From Sporocytophaga sp. (GTDB taxonomy: Bacteria > Bacteroidota > Bacteroidia > Cytophagales > Cytophagaceae), in assembly GCF_017745095.1 (NCBI RefSeq), contig NZ_JAGHZZ010000004.1, forward strand, positions 1 to 64,000: a DNA stretch of 64,000 nt, read 5' to 3'. Shown here piece by piece: positions 19,301 through 28,964 of the stretch (positions within the stretch are counted from its first letter, which is position 1; the number at the start of each line of letters is the position of its first letter). The translations under genes were made by a program, and so were the position numbers. The notes below the pieces were generated by a model that had not been told where the DNA came from, did no database searches, and saw only the letters and a program-made list of their open reading frames with translations.

Positions 19301-22300
19301 ATTGCACAGCTTCCTTTATCACTGATTCTTACTTTTGCTGTTCCAGGGTTATTATAAACTGTCCATGTTTTTGATCCTGTATTGGCCACTTGCTCACTGT
19401 AAAAGAGATCTCCGTAAGAACTATTGTTTATAGAAACTTCCAGCTTAACAAACTTAACTTCTTCAGGTGCAATCCAGGTAATGTTATGGTTTTCGCCGGT
19501 TCCCCACGTTTCTCCACCGTTAGGCGAAGTAAGTTTGATAGTTGGCCTTGTATTATTGATTGTAAATGGCGCGTCGCTTATATCAAATTGTGTCGCATCA
19601 TTAGGGTCAACGATTTTTACCAGGCATTTTGAAGAACTGATATCCGGTACCATCCAGCTTGAACTGTAATTTCCTATTAGTCCACCACGGAAGCTTGTCC
19701 AGCTTGTTCCTCCGTCTGTTGAATAATAGAGATTACCTGTACTATTCCCGGCCCAGGTGACAGTAGTAAATGTACATGACTTTAATGTCTCTCCTCCATT
19801 TGGAGAAAGTATGGTAAATGCCGGTCTTATCATGGTGAAGACGGTATCGTTCATGTCATAAATAGCAGGGTTGTTGTAATCGCTGACCTTTACATAACAA
19901 TTTACTGATCCTGAATTTGGTAACGTCCATGAATATGCACCATCATTGGCTTCCTTCTCAGCTATAACTTTCCATGTTCTTGCAGAGTCTATTGAGTATT
20001 CAATCTTTACAAAAGAAGTACCCATATTCGTCGAACCCCAGAAAATCGACTTGACTGTATTGCCGTACCAGCTCTCTCCTCCATTTGGTCTTGATACTCT
20101 TATTTTTGAATATTCAAGGGTAAAAGCAGCGTTGCTTACATCAGAAACCGAAGCATTAGCGGCATCACTGATTCTTATAAGTCCGGATAAAGATTCGGTT
20201 GAAGGAGTTTGCCAGTTGTAGCTTTCTGTGTTTTTTATTGTATCAGAAATAAGTGTCCATGAAGTTCCGGAGTTTAAAGAATATTCAAGTTTTATTTTCC
20301 CGGTTAAAAATGCGGCATCCCAGTTGATTGTAGTCATACTGCCAGCAATTATTTTCTCTCCTCCATTAGGAGAAATTAGACTAACTGAAGCTGTACCTGT
20401 GATATTAAATGAAGCATTACTTATGTCTGAGTTACAGATATTATCTACATCTGATATTTGTACCAAAGTTTTTGAGGAAGGAACCTTGGATGGTAATGTC
20501 CAGTTATAGGATCCGGAATTGTTAACTAATCTAGCAATGTATGTCCAGGTAGTTCCATTATCTGATGAATATTTTATGTTAACTGATTTTACTGAAGCAT
20601 CGCTTGTCCATGTGATTGTTTTCTGGCTTCCGTTAGCCCAGCTTTCTCCGCCATCAGGACTTGTAATCTTAATTGTCGGTACATAATTGTTTGTGATAGT
20701 AAAGGCGCTGTTGCTGATATCAAACATTGTAGTATCAGACTCGGCGGAAATTTTAAAGAGACATTTGTCTGAATTAATTGGAGGGACCGTCCAAGGATAT
20801 GAAATAATACCGCTAAGTCTGTCAAGTGTAGTAACCCTTGACCAGGATTTTCCATTGTCGCTTGAGAAATATAAAACAACAGCATTAAACAATGTATTTG
20901 TCCAGGAGATAGTTGATGTAGCACAGGACGAAAGTATTTCTCCTCCGTTATGAGAAAGTAATCTTAATTCTGCTGGTGCTATGGTAAACGTATTGCTACT
21001 CATTACTGTCAATGATGGATCGGAGGCTGAAGTAACCCTTATCCTGCATTGGCTGGAAGGGGTATTAGGTATCAACCAGAGATATTCCATCATAGAAGGC
21101 TGCTGAGTTGCAATACTTTTCCATGTTAGTCCGTTGTCAGTTGTATAGTCAATATTAACAGACTGCATTGGAGCATTAATCAGATTCCAAACAATATAAG
21201 TTGTAGTTCCGATTCCTAGTATTTGCCCTCCATTTGGACTTGTCAGTGTAATAAGCGGAATGGCTTCAATGGAGAATGCTGCATTGCTTTGATCGGTAGC
21301 ACAACCTGCATTATCACTTACCTGAATCAAAGCTTGTGTAGAAGAGATATTATTGGGTACGGTCCAGTTATAGGAGCCATTGTTAGGCGCACTGTTTGTA
21401 ATAGAAATCCAGGAAGTCCCATTGTTGATGGAATAACTGATTCTTACAGTGCTTACAGTGCCTGTGTTTGTCCAGGTAATATTCTTCTGGCTATTGCCTT
21501 TAAGGGTTTCGCCTCCGTTAGGACTTGTAAGTGTAATAGTTGCGGAATTATTGCTAATTGAGAATGCTTGTTCAGATATATCACTAAGTGATGAATTAGA
21601 ATAATCCTGTACTCTGATCTTATTTTGTGCTGACGCGGTTGACGGCACTTTCCAAGTATAAGTATTATAAGTGTAATTTGTGACTCCACTTGCTATTGTG
21701 CTCCAGCTGACCCCATTATCTGTGGAATGGCTTATAGTTACCTTATTGGATGTCTGTTCGCTTGTCCATTCTATTTTCTGCTCAGAACATGCAGCCCAGT
21801 TTTCTCCTCCATTTGGGGATGTTAAAGTGATATTTGGATTAGATATAGAAAACGCTGCATTGTTGATGTCAAATGTAGCAGGATCACCAGTGTCGTAAAT
21901 TCTGATAAAGCATTTGTCAGATTTTTCATTTGGTACATACCAGTCGAAGGTGCCGCCGAAATTGTATCCTCCTGTAATATTTTTCCAAGTCTTCATGCTG
22001 TCAACAGAGTATTCAAGAGTCAGATTGATAGTCTTAAGATTTCCGCTTGACCAGTATAAAGATTTATAATTTTTAGAATAGATTTTTTCGTATGTATTCA
22101 ATGAATTGATCGTGATAAACGGCATCGGTATTACATTGAATAATGCATCACTCTGATCAGTTACACAACTGTTAGCATTATCTGAAACTCTTACAAGATA
22201 TTTTGATGTCACATCTCCCGGGAGCCTCCAGTCATAGGATCCTGTATTGGTAATTCCACTTGCAAGATTATACCAGGTGTTTCCTGCATCAGATGAATAA

Positions 22301-25300
22301 CTTATGTTAACTTTATCACTAACATTTACTCCCGTCCAGGTAATGAGTTTTTGTTTCCCTGTTCCCCAACTTTCTCCACCATTAGGGCTGGTAATTGTAA
22401 TTGAGGAAGATCCGGAGCTTTCTATTGTGAACTTAGCATTGCTAGCATCTGAAATAGCTTTATTATAATAATCAACAACTTTCAACAGACAATTGGAAGA
22501 AGCATTTCCTACAACTTTCCATGAATAGGTATTATTGCCATTGGTTGTAGGGACAGCGCTAGCTATCAAATTCCATGATGTGCCTCCGTCAATAGAATAG
22601 TAAAGATTAGAATAGCTCGAAATGCCAAGACTGGACCAGGTTATTGTAGCGTTATTGCACCCGCTTAGTTTTTCTCCTCCATTTGGGTAAATTAATGTAA
22701 GAGCCGAGTTGATGTTAAACGCAAAATTGCTTTGGTCGAATACGCATGAATTACTATTGTCATTTATTCTCACAAGTGCATTGTTGCTTGTCGTTGCTGG
22801 AAGTGTCCAGTTGTAGGAGCCGGAGTTCTTAATATTATACGCAATGTTGTTCCAGCTGGTTCCTCCGTCTATTGAATATTTCAGATCCACATTTGAGATG
22901 CTGCCAGTGCTTTCCCACAGAATTGTTTTGGCAGATCCAGTTGGCCAGGTTTCTCCTCCAATAGGACTTAGTACTTCAAATGATTTCAAACCATTATTGA
23001 CTGTAAACGGGGTTGTGTTTTCTGAAGAAATATTTGATACAGTGCTTACAACTTTTATGCGGCAAGACTTAGAAATAGTCGCAGGAATTGTCCATTGATA
23101 AGTGTTCTTGCCGTTTACAGTTGATAAGTCAGAAGCAATTGACTTCCAGGTGGAGCCATTGTCTGTCGAATAAAGTAAATTGACATATCCTGTATTGCCT
23201 TTACTAAACCAGCTGATCGTCTGATAGGTGCATCCCAGCCAACTTTCTCCGCCTGCAGGTGCTGTTAAAGTGAGCACTGGCTTAACAATGCTGAATTTCG
23301 AACTGATACCATAAGCGCTTCCATAACTCGCTCTGATAAAGCAGTTGTGAGAAATAATATCAGGTACTTTATAATTCTCAGAAGGATCAAAATAGGCAGA
23401 TGAAATTCTCTTCCAGGTTCTTAACGAGTCTGTAGAGAGCTCTACAATATAGTTTGGAATATCTGTTGATCTGCTTATAGTTGCTCTGAAAGTGGAATAA
23501 CTATATAATGTATCTCCAGTTTTCGGTGCTGATACAATTAACGTCGGAATGCTTTGTATCGCAAATGATGCCTCACTGATATCTGAAATACATGCATTGG
23601 AAGCATCTGCAACAGAAACTTTGTAAGACGAAGAGGTTAAAGTAGGGAGATACCATGTGTATTTCCCTGTATTTGAGGTACTGTTGGCAATCGCCGTCCA
23701 GGTTGTTCCTCCATCAGACGAATATTTGATGTTGACATAACTTACTGTTCCAGCTGTTGTCCAGAAAATGGTTTTGTCAGTTCCTCCCTTGTAAATTTCG
23801 CCACCATTAGGAGTAACTAATGTTAACCCTGGAGAAGTTGGATTGGTGATTGTAAATTGAGCATCTGAAATGTCAAATAAGTTTGGATCTGATCCACTTG
23901 TTACTTTAATAAGACATTTGGATGAACTTGTTGCAGGTAGTGTCCAGTTATAGGAATTGGCATATACAGAAGAGGCAATGGTATTCCATGTAGCTCCTGC
24001 GTCTAATGAATAAAACAGATTATAATAATAAGGCCCTACATTTGTCCACTTAATCTGATTTACAGTGCATCCACTAAGTGTTTCTCCTCCGTTAGGGGAT
24101 GTTATCGTTATAGTTTGTCTGATGATGGTAAATACACTGTCAGATATTGCCAATTTTGAAGGATTTGAAAAATCTTTAACTCTAACTTTTACTTTAGCAG
24201 ATCCTACATCAGGTATTTTCCAATAATAACTTTCGTTGTTAGGTTCCTTTGCTGAGATGGCTGTCCAGGTTGACCCAGAGTCTAATGAATAATCTAATGT
24301 TACAAACTCTGAGAGTCCAAAAGAACTCCAGTTGATATAACCATTATCGCGTGAATAATATGAATCTCCTGCTCTTGGTGATGTAATACTTATATTGGCA
24401 GTTTCGCTCACACGGAATTTGGCATCACTGACATCGGATACACATCCGGAATTATCGGAAAGCTTTATGAGATAATCAGAGGAGGCTTTGTTTGGTATAG
24501 TCCACTTGAATTTACCGGTATTAGTTATAGAAAAGGAGGTAGCATTGTACCAATTTAGTCCTGCATCGTAAGAGTATGATACATAAACAGAAGGCACACT
24601 ACCTGTTGTTGCCCACTTGACTTCCGACTGGCCTGAAGTGCCAAAGTTTTCTCCTCCGTTTGGAGTCAGAACTTTTAAGGTACCTCCGGTATACTGAATT
24701 GAGAAAGGTGTTGCAGATGTTTCGGAAATTGTTGGGTTGGCTTTACTTACAAGTCTGATCAGACACTGTGTAGAGTTTATTCCTTCGGGGTTCCAATATC
24801 TGGTATTATTTCCTCCATAACTTTTAACACCATCTGCAATTGTTTTCCACGTTGTTCCATTGTCAGAAGAGAAAAGGATATTAAAGTCATTAAGTCCTTT
24901 GCTTGACCAGGCGATTGACCTGGATACACATCCGGGAACAACTTCCCCACCTGCAGGAAAGGTTAAAGTTGTGTGCTTGCTTATGGAGAGAGGAGTGAAG
25001 TTTATTCCAGAGAAAGTTGGATTTCCTGCTTCACTAACTCTGAAGAAGCAGTTTGTTAAATTAACATTGGGAGAAGTGAAACCATATGCACCGTCATTTG
25101 CTTCATTAGTAGCAGCTGTGGTCCAGGTTTTCATCGAGTCTGATGAAAATTCAATATTTACAAGTGCTTTACTGTCAAGTTTGTTGCTATACCATTTTAC
25201 ATTTCTGTTGGATTCATCCCAAGTGACGTTGATAAAAGGATTTTCTTTTATAGTGAAATTTTTGTCACTGTAGTCAACAACACAAGGTTGAGAATAGTCA

Positions 25301-28300
25301 TTAATTGCGATCCTGTAATTATCTGCAGCAGTCGTTGGCAATGTCCAAAGGTATGAACCAGTATTAGGAATTCCTTGTGCAAGACTTGTCCAGTAAATGG
25401 CGTTTGTAGTATAGACCTGCAATGTGACGTTGCTGACAGCTCCTTTAGTCGTCCATGTGATTTTTTTTGCGCCTCCGGTATTAAGAACTTCGTTGTCGGT
25501 TGGACTTGTTATTGTTAATGCATTGCCTGTATAGTTGACTGAAAAGTTAGCGCTGCTATCTTTTAGAAAACCGTTTGTGTCTGTGAGTTTTATTCTGAAT
25601 TGATTTGACTGAATTCCAGGAACAGTCCATTGAAATGAATTTTCCGAAGCCGATGAAGACGCGCTGGTGTTCCCAGGTACCCAGGAGATGCCACCATCTA
25701 TTGAATATTCAATTTTTACATATCCACTGGATGATGGGCCATTCCATTTTATTGTCTGATTAGTACATCCGGTTAACGTTTCTCCACCAACAGGATATGT
25801 TAGTTTAAGGTTAGATTTTAAAATTGTAAATGCAGCATCATTAATATCGAAAATATCCGGGTTAGACACCATGCTTACCTTTATAAATGCTTTGGTCGAT
25901 GACTCTGCCGGGATATTCCAGGAATAATAAGAGCTTTTACCTTTAATAATGTCTATCAACTTCCATGTACGCGCAGAGTCAAGGGAATACTCAACTTTTA
26001 CCAGAGCAGAATCAATATTGTTTGCAGCCCAGTTTATATTGACTTTGTTTCCTGACTTGTATGTTTGTCCGTCCATATAGGAATAGACAGAAAGGGATGG
26101 TACAGTGACTACAGAAAATGGCTTGTCTGTGATGTCAGTAGTGCAGGTATTTGAATAGTCTGTAATGCTTATGAGATAGCCTGTCGATGGAGTATTGGGT
26201 ATTTGCCATTTGTAGCTTCCAGTATTCTGATTATAGGATGTTAATGTTGTCCAAGTGTTACCTGCATCACTAGAATATTTGATATTCACTCCTGCAATTT
26301 TTCCTGAGGTTGTCCAGGTAATATTTGCATTGCTGTTTGTACCTATAACTTCTCCGTTATTGGGATATGTTATTTTTATAAAGGCAGTATCTTTTTTGAT
26401 TATTGAAAATGCCTTATCACATATATCTTCATTAGTAGGATTGGCTGCATCTTTAATTTTTATCAGGCAGTTTTCTATTGCTAAGCCTGGAGCTGTCCAT
26501 TGTGCAGTATTGTTTCCTTCTTTATTCGAGAAAGAGCTTGTTCCGATCTGATTCCAGCTTGTTCCCATATCGGGAGAATAGAAGAGGTTTACATATGATG
26601 AGCTTCCTTTACTTGTCCATGTGATATTGCTCGCAGTGCAACCACTAAAAGATTCGCCTCCTGCTGGAGAGGTGATCGTAAGGGAAGGTTTTCCTATTGT
26701 GAAAAATTCGTCGGAAATGTCTTCGGTATAACCATCACCGCTGCCAGGAGTACTTATTTTTATAAGGCATTTTGTAGAATATATATTAGGAGGGCTCCAA
26801 TTATACATACCATAATTGAATTCAAATGAGCTTATTGAAGTCCAGGTAGAGCCGCCATCGATGGAATAGCTGATGCTAACATAACTCGAAGATATGTTGC
26901 CATTAGTCCATTGTATATACTTGAAATTTGAAGGGAATACCGTGTCTTTGGAGGTATTGGGAAAATCAATCTTGAAGAAAGGAGCAGGGACAACATTGAA
27001 ATAGTTGTCGCTCATGTCTACGATGCACTCATTTTGTGCATCTGTAACTTTAACTAATCCTTTTGATGTGGCAGTTGAAGGAACAGTCCAAAGGTATTTT
27101 CCTGTATTTGGAACAGTGGTGGCAGAAGTCCAGCTTTTACCTTCATCTCCGGAGTAATATATGTTTACCTTGTCAGAAAGTCCTGAGCTGGTCCAGGTAA
27201 GATTAATTCTTTGTCCTGTTTTAAGGCTGTCCCCTCCGTTGGGAGAAGTTAGTTTTATATTAGAAGATGAATTTTTAGTTATAGTGAAGTTATTGCTTGT
27301 AGCAGTAATGGTTGGTGTGTAGACGTCCGATATTTTAACAAGATATTTATTAGAGCTTACTTCAGGAGTTGTCCATTCAAAGGTGTTGTTTCCTATAAAA
27401 TTCAAAACAGAATTTCCTGCTTGATTCCATGTGTTGCCATTGTCTGAAGAGAAATATATATTGACATAAGGAGAAGTTCCCTGACTAATCCATTTGATTG
27501 ATTTTTTACTGCATCCAGAAAGTGTTTCTCCACTAGCCGGCTGGGAAATAGTGATGGAAGGATTGGCAATTGAAAATACAGCATTGCTTATATCAATAGG
27601 AGTGCCGTCCGGGTAACCGGAGACCTTTACAAGACATTTATCAGACACCGTATTCGGAATGATCCAGTCAAAAACTCCATAATTGGATTCAGCTGTAGTA
27701 ATTTTCTTCCATGTGGCCCCTGCATCGGTGGAATAATGCAGTGATACAAAAGCAGGACTGCTGAAGCTGCGTTCCCAGAATATCTTTGCTGTGGAGTTAG
27801 TATAAAAGGTTTCTCCTCCATTGGGTCTTGTTATTGAGTAATTAGCCTGCTCCTGAATAGTAAATGCAGAGTCGCATTCTGAAAATATACAGTTATTGGT
27901 ATAATCGCTTATTCTTACAAGGCAATTAGAGCTTATATTATTATATGGTAATAGCCAACGATAGGTACCTGTGTTTTCGGCAGCTGTGTCAATATTTACC
28001 CAGTTTGCACCTCTGTCAGGTGAATATCTTATTCTGACTTTTGAAATAGAACCTACTTTATTCCATTTAATCAATTGTTCACTTGTTGTACCCCATTTCT
28101 CGCCACCTATCGGACTTAAGAGTTGAAGTGATGAACTGGTTGTACTTGTAATTGAAAAGGGAACGTCACTGATATCAAAATCAGTTGGTGTGAAATAGTC
28201 TTCAATTTTAATAAGACATTTGGTCGAATTCACCTGCGGCAGGTTCCATGAATAGGTTTGAGGATAGTAGTTAACCGACCTTGCGACAGGTTTCCATATT

Positions 28301-28491
28301 TTACCTCCATCAAGAGAGTAGTAAATGTTTATTCTGCTTACTGAGAAGGAGACTGTCCAGGTAATCTCCTGAACGGTACAGCCGAGATACGAACCACCTG
28401 AGTTAGGCGAGGTGACAGTGATTGCCGCTTTTGTATCGATGCTCAAAGACAATAATAAGACACACAACAATGCGTAAAAAACTTTCTTCAT
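16312..28491 (-). CDS. 4059-residue T9SS cargo of Kre9/KNH-like Ig repeats with dockerin- and cohesin-like domains
   Basis: Signal peptide MKKVFYALLCVLLLSLSIDT, then about 39 repeats of 85-100 residues (residues about 23-3736). Each opens with a hydrophobic strand plus a SPNGGE-like turn, then ITW-type strand, NIYYS-x-D-x-G-x-TW, and closes Y-x-W-x-x-P plus a C- or D-rich strand; this is the Kre9/KNH (Ser-Thr-rich membrane-anchored) Ig pattern. The units come in a recurring order of three types, A, B and C. C-terminal tail of about 323 residues: dockerin-like calcium loops (GDVDNNGVADVYD and SDCDGNGSVYFQD, about 3740-3820), a cohesin-like beta domain (about 3828-3975, EIIEAEIWAGK ... FNADAVEP), then a T9SS type A sorting domain (EVYPNPTSGDVYIK, about 3985-4059). 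Likely a surface or secreted adhesin/scaffold. Function unproven. Confidence 0.9.
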   Translation of the reverse strand: MKKVFYALLCVLLLSLSIDTKAAITVTSPNSGGSYLGCTVQEITWTVSFSVSRINIYYSLDGGKIWKPVARSVNYYPQTYSWNLPQVNSTKCLIKIEDYFTPTDFDISDVPFSITSTTSSSLQLLSPIGGEKWGTTSEQLIKWNKVGSISKVRIRYSPDRGANWVNIDTAAENTGTYRWLLPYNNISSNCLVRISDYTNNCIFSECDSAFTIQEQANYSITRPNGGETFYTNSTAKIFWERSFSSPAFVSLHYSTDAGATWKKITTAESNYGVFDWIIPNTVSDKCLVKVSGYPDGTPIDISNAVFSIANPSITISQPASGETLSGCSKKSIKWISQGTSPYVNIYFSSDNGNTWNQAGNSVLNFIGNNTFEWTTPEVSSNKYLVKISDVYTPTITATSNNFTITKNSSSNIKLTSPNGGDSLKTGQRINLTWTSSGLSDKVNIYYSGDEGKSWTSATTVPNTGKYLWTVPSTATSKGLVKVTDAQNECIVDMSDNYFNVVPAPFFKIDFPNTSKDTVFPSNFKYIQWTNGNISSSYVSISYSIDGGSTWTSISSFEFNYGMYNWSPPNIYSTKCLIKISTPGSGDGYTEDISDEFFTIGKPSLTITSPAGGESFSGCTASNITWTSKGSSSYVNLFYSPDMGTSWNQIGTSSFSNKEGNNTAQWTAPGLAIENCLIKIKDAANPTNEDICDKAFSIIKKDTAFIKITYPNNGEVIGTNSNANITWTTSGKIAGVNIKYSSDAGNTWTTLTSYNQNTGSYKWQIPNTPSTGYLISITDYSNTCTTDITDKPFSVVTVPSLSVYSYMDGQTYKSGNKVNINWAANNIDSALVKVEYSLDSARTWKLIDIIKGKSSYYSWNIPAESSTKAFIKVSMVSNPDIFDINDAAFTILKSNLKLTYPVGGETLTGCTNQTIKWNGPSSSGYVKIEYSIDGGISWVPGNTSASSSASENSFQWTVPGIQSNQFRIKLTDTNGFLKDSSANFSVNYTGNALTITSPTDNEVLNTGGAKKITWTTKGAVSNVTLQVYTTNAIYWTSLAQGIPNTGSYLWTLPTTAADNYRIAINDYSQPCVVDYSDKNFTIKENPFINVTWDESNRNVKWYSNKLDSKALVNIEFSSDSMKTWTTAATNEANDGAYGFTSPNVNLTNCFFRVSEAGNPTFSGINFTPLSISKHTTLTFPAGGEVVPGCVSRSIAWSSKGLNDFNILFSSDNGTTWKTIADGVKSYGGNNTRYWNPEGINSTQCLIRLVSKANPTISETSATPFSIQYTGGTLKVLTPNGGENFGTSGQSEVKWATTGSVPSVYVSYSYDAGLNWYNATSFSITNTGKFKWTIPNKASSDYLIKLSDNSGCVSDVSDAKFRVSETANISITSPRAGDSYYSRDNGYINWSSFGLSEFVTLDYSLDSGSTWTAISAKEPNNESYYWKIPDVGSAKVKVRVKDFSNPSKLAISDSVFTIIRQTITITSPNGGETLSGCTVNQIKWTNVGPYYYNLFYSLDAGATWNTIASSVYANSYNWTLPATSSSKCLIKVTSGSDPNLFDISDAQFTITNPTSPGLTLVTPNGGEIYKGGTDKTIFWTTAGTVSYVNIKYSSDGGTTWTAIANSTSNTGKYTWYLPTLTSSSYKVSVADASNACISDISEASFAIQSIPTLIVSAPKTGDTLYSYSTFRATISRSTDIPNYIVELSTDSLRTWKRISSAYFDPSENYKVPDIISHNCFIRASYGSAYGISSKFSIVKPVLTLTAPAGGESWLGCTYQTISWFSKGNTGYVNLLYSTDNGSTWKSIASDLSTVNGKNTYQWTIPATISKSCRIKVVSTVSNISSENTTPFTVNNGLKSFEVLSPIGGETWPTGSAKTILWESTGSISNVDLKYSIDGGTSWNNIAYNIKNSGSYNWTLPATTSNNALVRINDNSNSCVFDQSNFAFNINSALTLIYPNGGEKLSGCNNATITWSSLGISSYSNLYYSIDGGTSWNLIASAVPTTNGNNTYSWKVVGNASSNCLLKVVDYYNKAISDASNAKFTIESSGSSSITITSPNGGESWGTGKQKLITWTGVNVSDKVNISYSSDAGNTWYNLASGITNTGSYDWRLPGDVTSKYLVRVSDNANSCVTDQSDALFNVIPMPFITINSLNTYEKIYSKNYKSLYWSSGNLKTINLTLEYSVDSMKTWKNITGGYNFGGTFDWYVPNEKSDKCFIRIYDTGDPATFDINNAAFSISNPNITLTSPNGGENWAACSEQKIEWTSEQTSNKVTISHSTDNGVSWSTIASGVTNYTYNTYTWKVPSTASAQNKIRVQDYSNSSLSDISEQAFSISNNSATITLTSPNGGETLKGNSQKNITWTNTGTVSTVRISYSINNGTSWISITNSAPNNGSYNWTVPNNISSTQALIQVSDNAGCATDQSNAAFSIEAIPLITLTSPNGGQILGIGTTTYIVWNLINAPMQSVNIDYTTDNGLTWKSIATQQPSMMEYLWLIPNTPSSQCRIRVTSASDPSLTVMSSNTFTIAPAELRLLSHNGGEILSSCATSTISWTNTLFNAVVLYFSSDNGKSWSRVTTLDRLSGIISYPWTVPPINSDKCLFKISAESDTTMFDISNSAFTITNNYVPTIKITSPDGGESWANGSQKTITWTSDASVKSVNIKYSSDNGTTWTYIARLVNNSGSYNWTLPSKVPSSKTLVQISDVDNICNSDISNASFNITGTASVSLISPNGGEKIIAGSMTTINWDAAFLTGKIKLEYSLNSGTSWTLISDTIKNTESYNWQTPSTESLSGLIRISDAANASVSDVSNAAFTLEYSKIRVSRPNGGESWYGNTVKSIFWGSTNMGTSFVKIEYSIDSARTWKVIAEKEANDGAYSWTLPNSGSVNCYVKVSDYNNPAIYDMNDTVFTMIRPAFTILSPNGGETLKSCTFTTVTWAGNSTGNLYYSTDGGTSWTSFRGGLIGNYSSSWMVPDISSSKCLVKIVDPNDATQFDISDAPFTINNTRPTIKLTSPNGGETWGTGENHNITWIAPEEVKFVKLEVSINNSSYGDLFYSEQVANTGSKTWTVYNNPGTAKVRISDKGSCAIDESDAAFTIKATPFISVKTPDDVHQWTAGTYHEIEWNSGNLTNGKVNVHYSTDGGRSWILIESNYTGSTIYWKVPYTYTDNCVIRVADAGNPSIFATSQYIFKIVKPTFSYISFSNGKELSACMRTNIYWSSQSSAVNIYYSTDSGSTWKNIVKNVSSNQYEWTVPQENSTKCFVKIADAGDETAFGIGDVMFSINNPVRTLKLTTTFTDTQTGSLKTISWENTGNVYNALLEYSTDGGTSWKLIEDIFSYGPYKWRVPNDPSVNALFRISDKASCALAQSNPFKIEAVPYIYTIKPEGNENWDAGTTQYLYWSTGNLASQAVNLYYSADSTKTWTKFGSTSESYFAWTVPYISSSKVFIKVSSASNAAVYGMNESPFTISKPEITVKFPNGREKLTACVNNVIRWENKGVSSVYLYYSTDNGLTWTRIYSTPTYKDGYENWALPELSSTKVLIKVADSKDPLIYDVSDAVFEIQNINTTSALKLTTPNGGEVWDTYSEHEIKWTTTGTVKNVNLMYSTYGGLDWEFITSIANSGSYSWQVPNTPTLSGVLKIMDAESCVSDVSDNQFDIKTVPSIKIEAPKLGDDLTQSAEVYVGGRAANLSSDYVKLEYSTNNGTSWVFITENATRYYNTFYYYWKVPQITSTNVLLKASDPLDPKVYYISEIFKISPATNVWPGDVDNNGVADVYDMLPIGLNFGETGIPRTSISTEWQAFDALNWNKLQSNGLDMKFSDCDGNGSVYFQDTLAIIKNYGLTHPKSSNLRIAAEADLFLIFTQPPVPGEIIEAEIWAGKSSAPVNSLYGIAFNLEFNADAVEPNSASLSFKGNWLGTIGSQTMGVYKAFESIGRIDGSLVRFDKTSKTGYGKIADLKMRLKPNAQYLSIGFTSNKAINSNGTPIILSPKSESVVMITTSAQSTNTTLQAEVYPNPTSGDVYIKTALEGKVDITITNTLGEAVFRKTSEENNLHLSLQGLPGGAYFVKIDHESGTTIKKLILQ
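19828..20397 (-). repeat. extra C-type unit (repeats 29 and 30 of the giant protein)
   Basis: Two consecutive units that both lack the A-type leading Cys and the B-type N-x-C-x-x-D-x-SD ending: one begins VSLISPNGGEKIIAGSMTT, the next IRVSRPNGGESWYGNTVK. Everywhere else a single C unit follows each B. This is the place where the three-type order has one unit too many. Confidence 0.6.
22410..22980 (-). repeat. missing C-type unit (junction of repeats 20 and 21)
   Basis: The B unit ending NSCVFDQSN is followed directly by an A unit that begins LTLIYPNGGEKLSGC; no C unit lies between. The boundary is near 22690-22730. The three-type order is short by one unit here, balancing the extra one at 19828-20397, so each type still totals 13. 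Confidence 0.6.
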
Positions 28492-28964
28492 AAAGCTCTT
28501 ATAAGTTTTAATAAAAATTAGTCTTGAAAATTATACCGAATAGATCGGGTCAATAAAATGCTTAATTCCTTGAAAAAGAGTTCCAATTTACCCATAAATA
28601 CGTGATAACAGGAAAATATTTTCTTGGTTTTTGAGAAAAAAGAAGAATTTGTATACCTATTTGTAGTGAATATGGAATACCAATTTTCGGCATTTTGCTA
28701 TTTTAAGGCTATTAATTTTGTTGAAGGAAGGATGAATTAAGTGTTAACGCTATAAGAGTAAAAGGCTTGATAAAATAATTTTTTCATGAAAAAGTGAAAG
28801 TTATTGAGGGATTTGTACCGCCTGGCTTGCCTATGGAATGAATCGGGTTTAAAGGATTGTAGGAATAACAGGGTTAAAGGCTCCAATCTGAGTCAAAACA
28901 CAAATGGAGTAAGGTAAAGTGTGATTCCAAAAAATTGGTTATAATTTTAAAAGTATTTAGTAAA
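28492..28964. other. non-coding stretch upstream of two divergent genes
   Basis: About 470 bases between the divergent giant-repeat gene and the beta-barrel gene. It should hold both promoters. I see no hairpin, no open frame of useful length and no repeat. A/T-rich throughout. Confidence 0.4.

Noticed and set aside
24860-25273. A plus-strand open frame of 137 codons inside the giant repeat gene, and several others of 70-110 codons there
   Set aside because: They are reverse-strand shadows of the repeats; their products are low in sense and match the repeat spacing.
16312-28491. CRISPR-like or satellite repeat
   Set aside because: The repeats are coding, about 285 bp apart and diverged; there are no short identical repeats with spacers.
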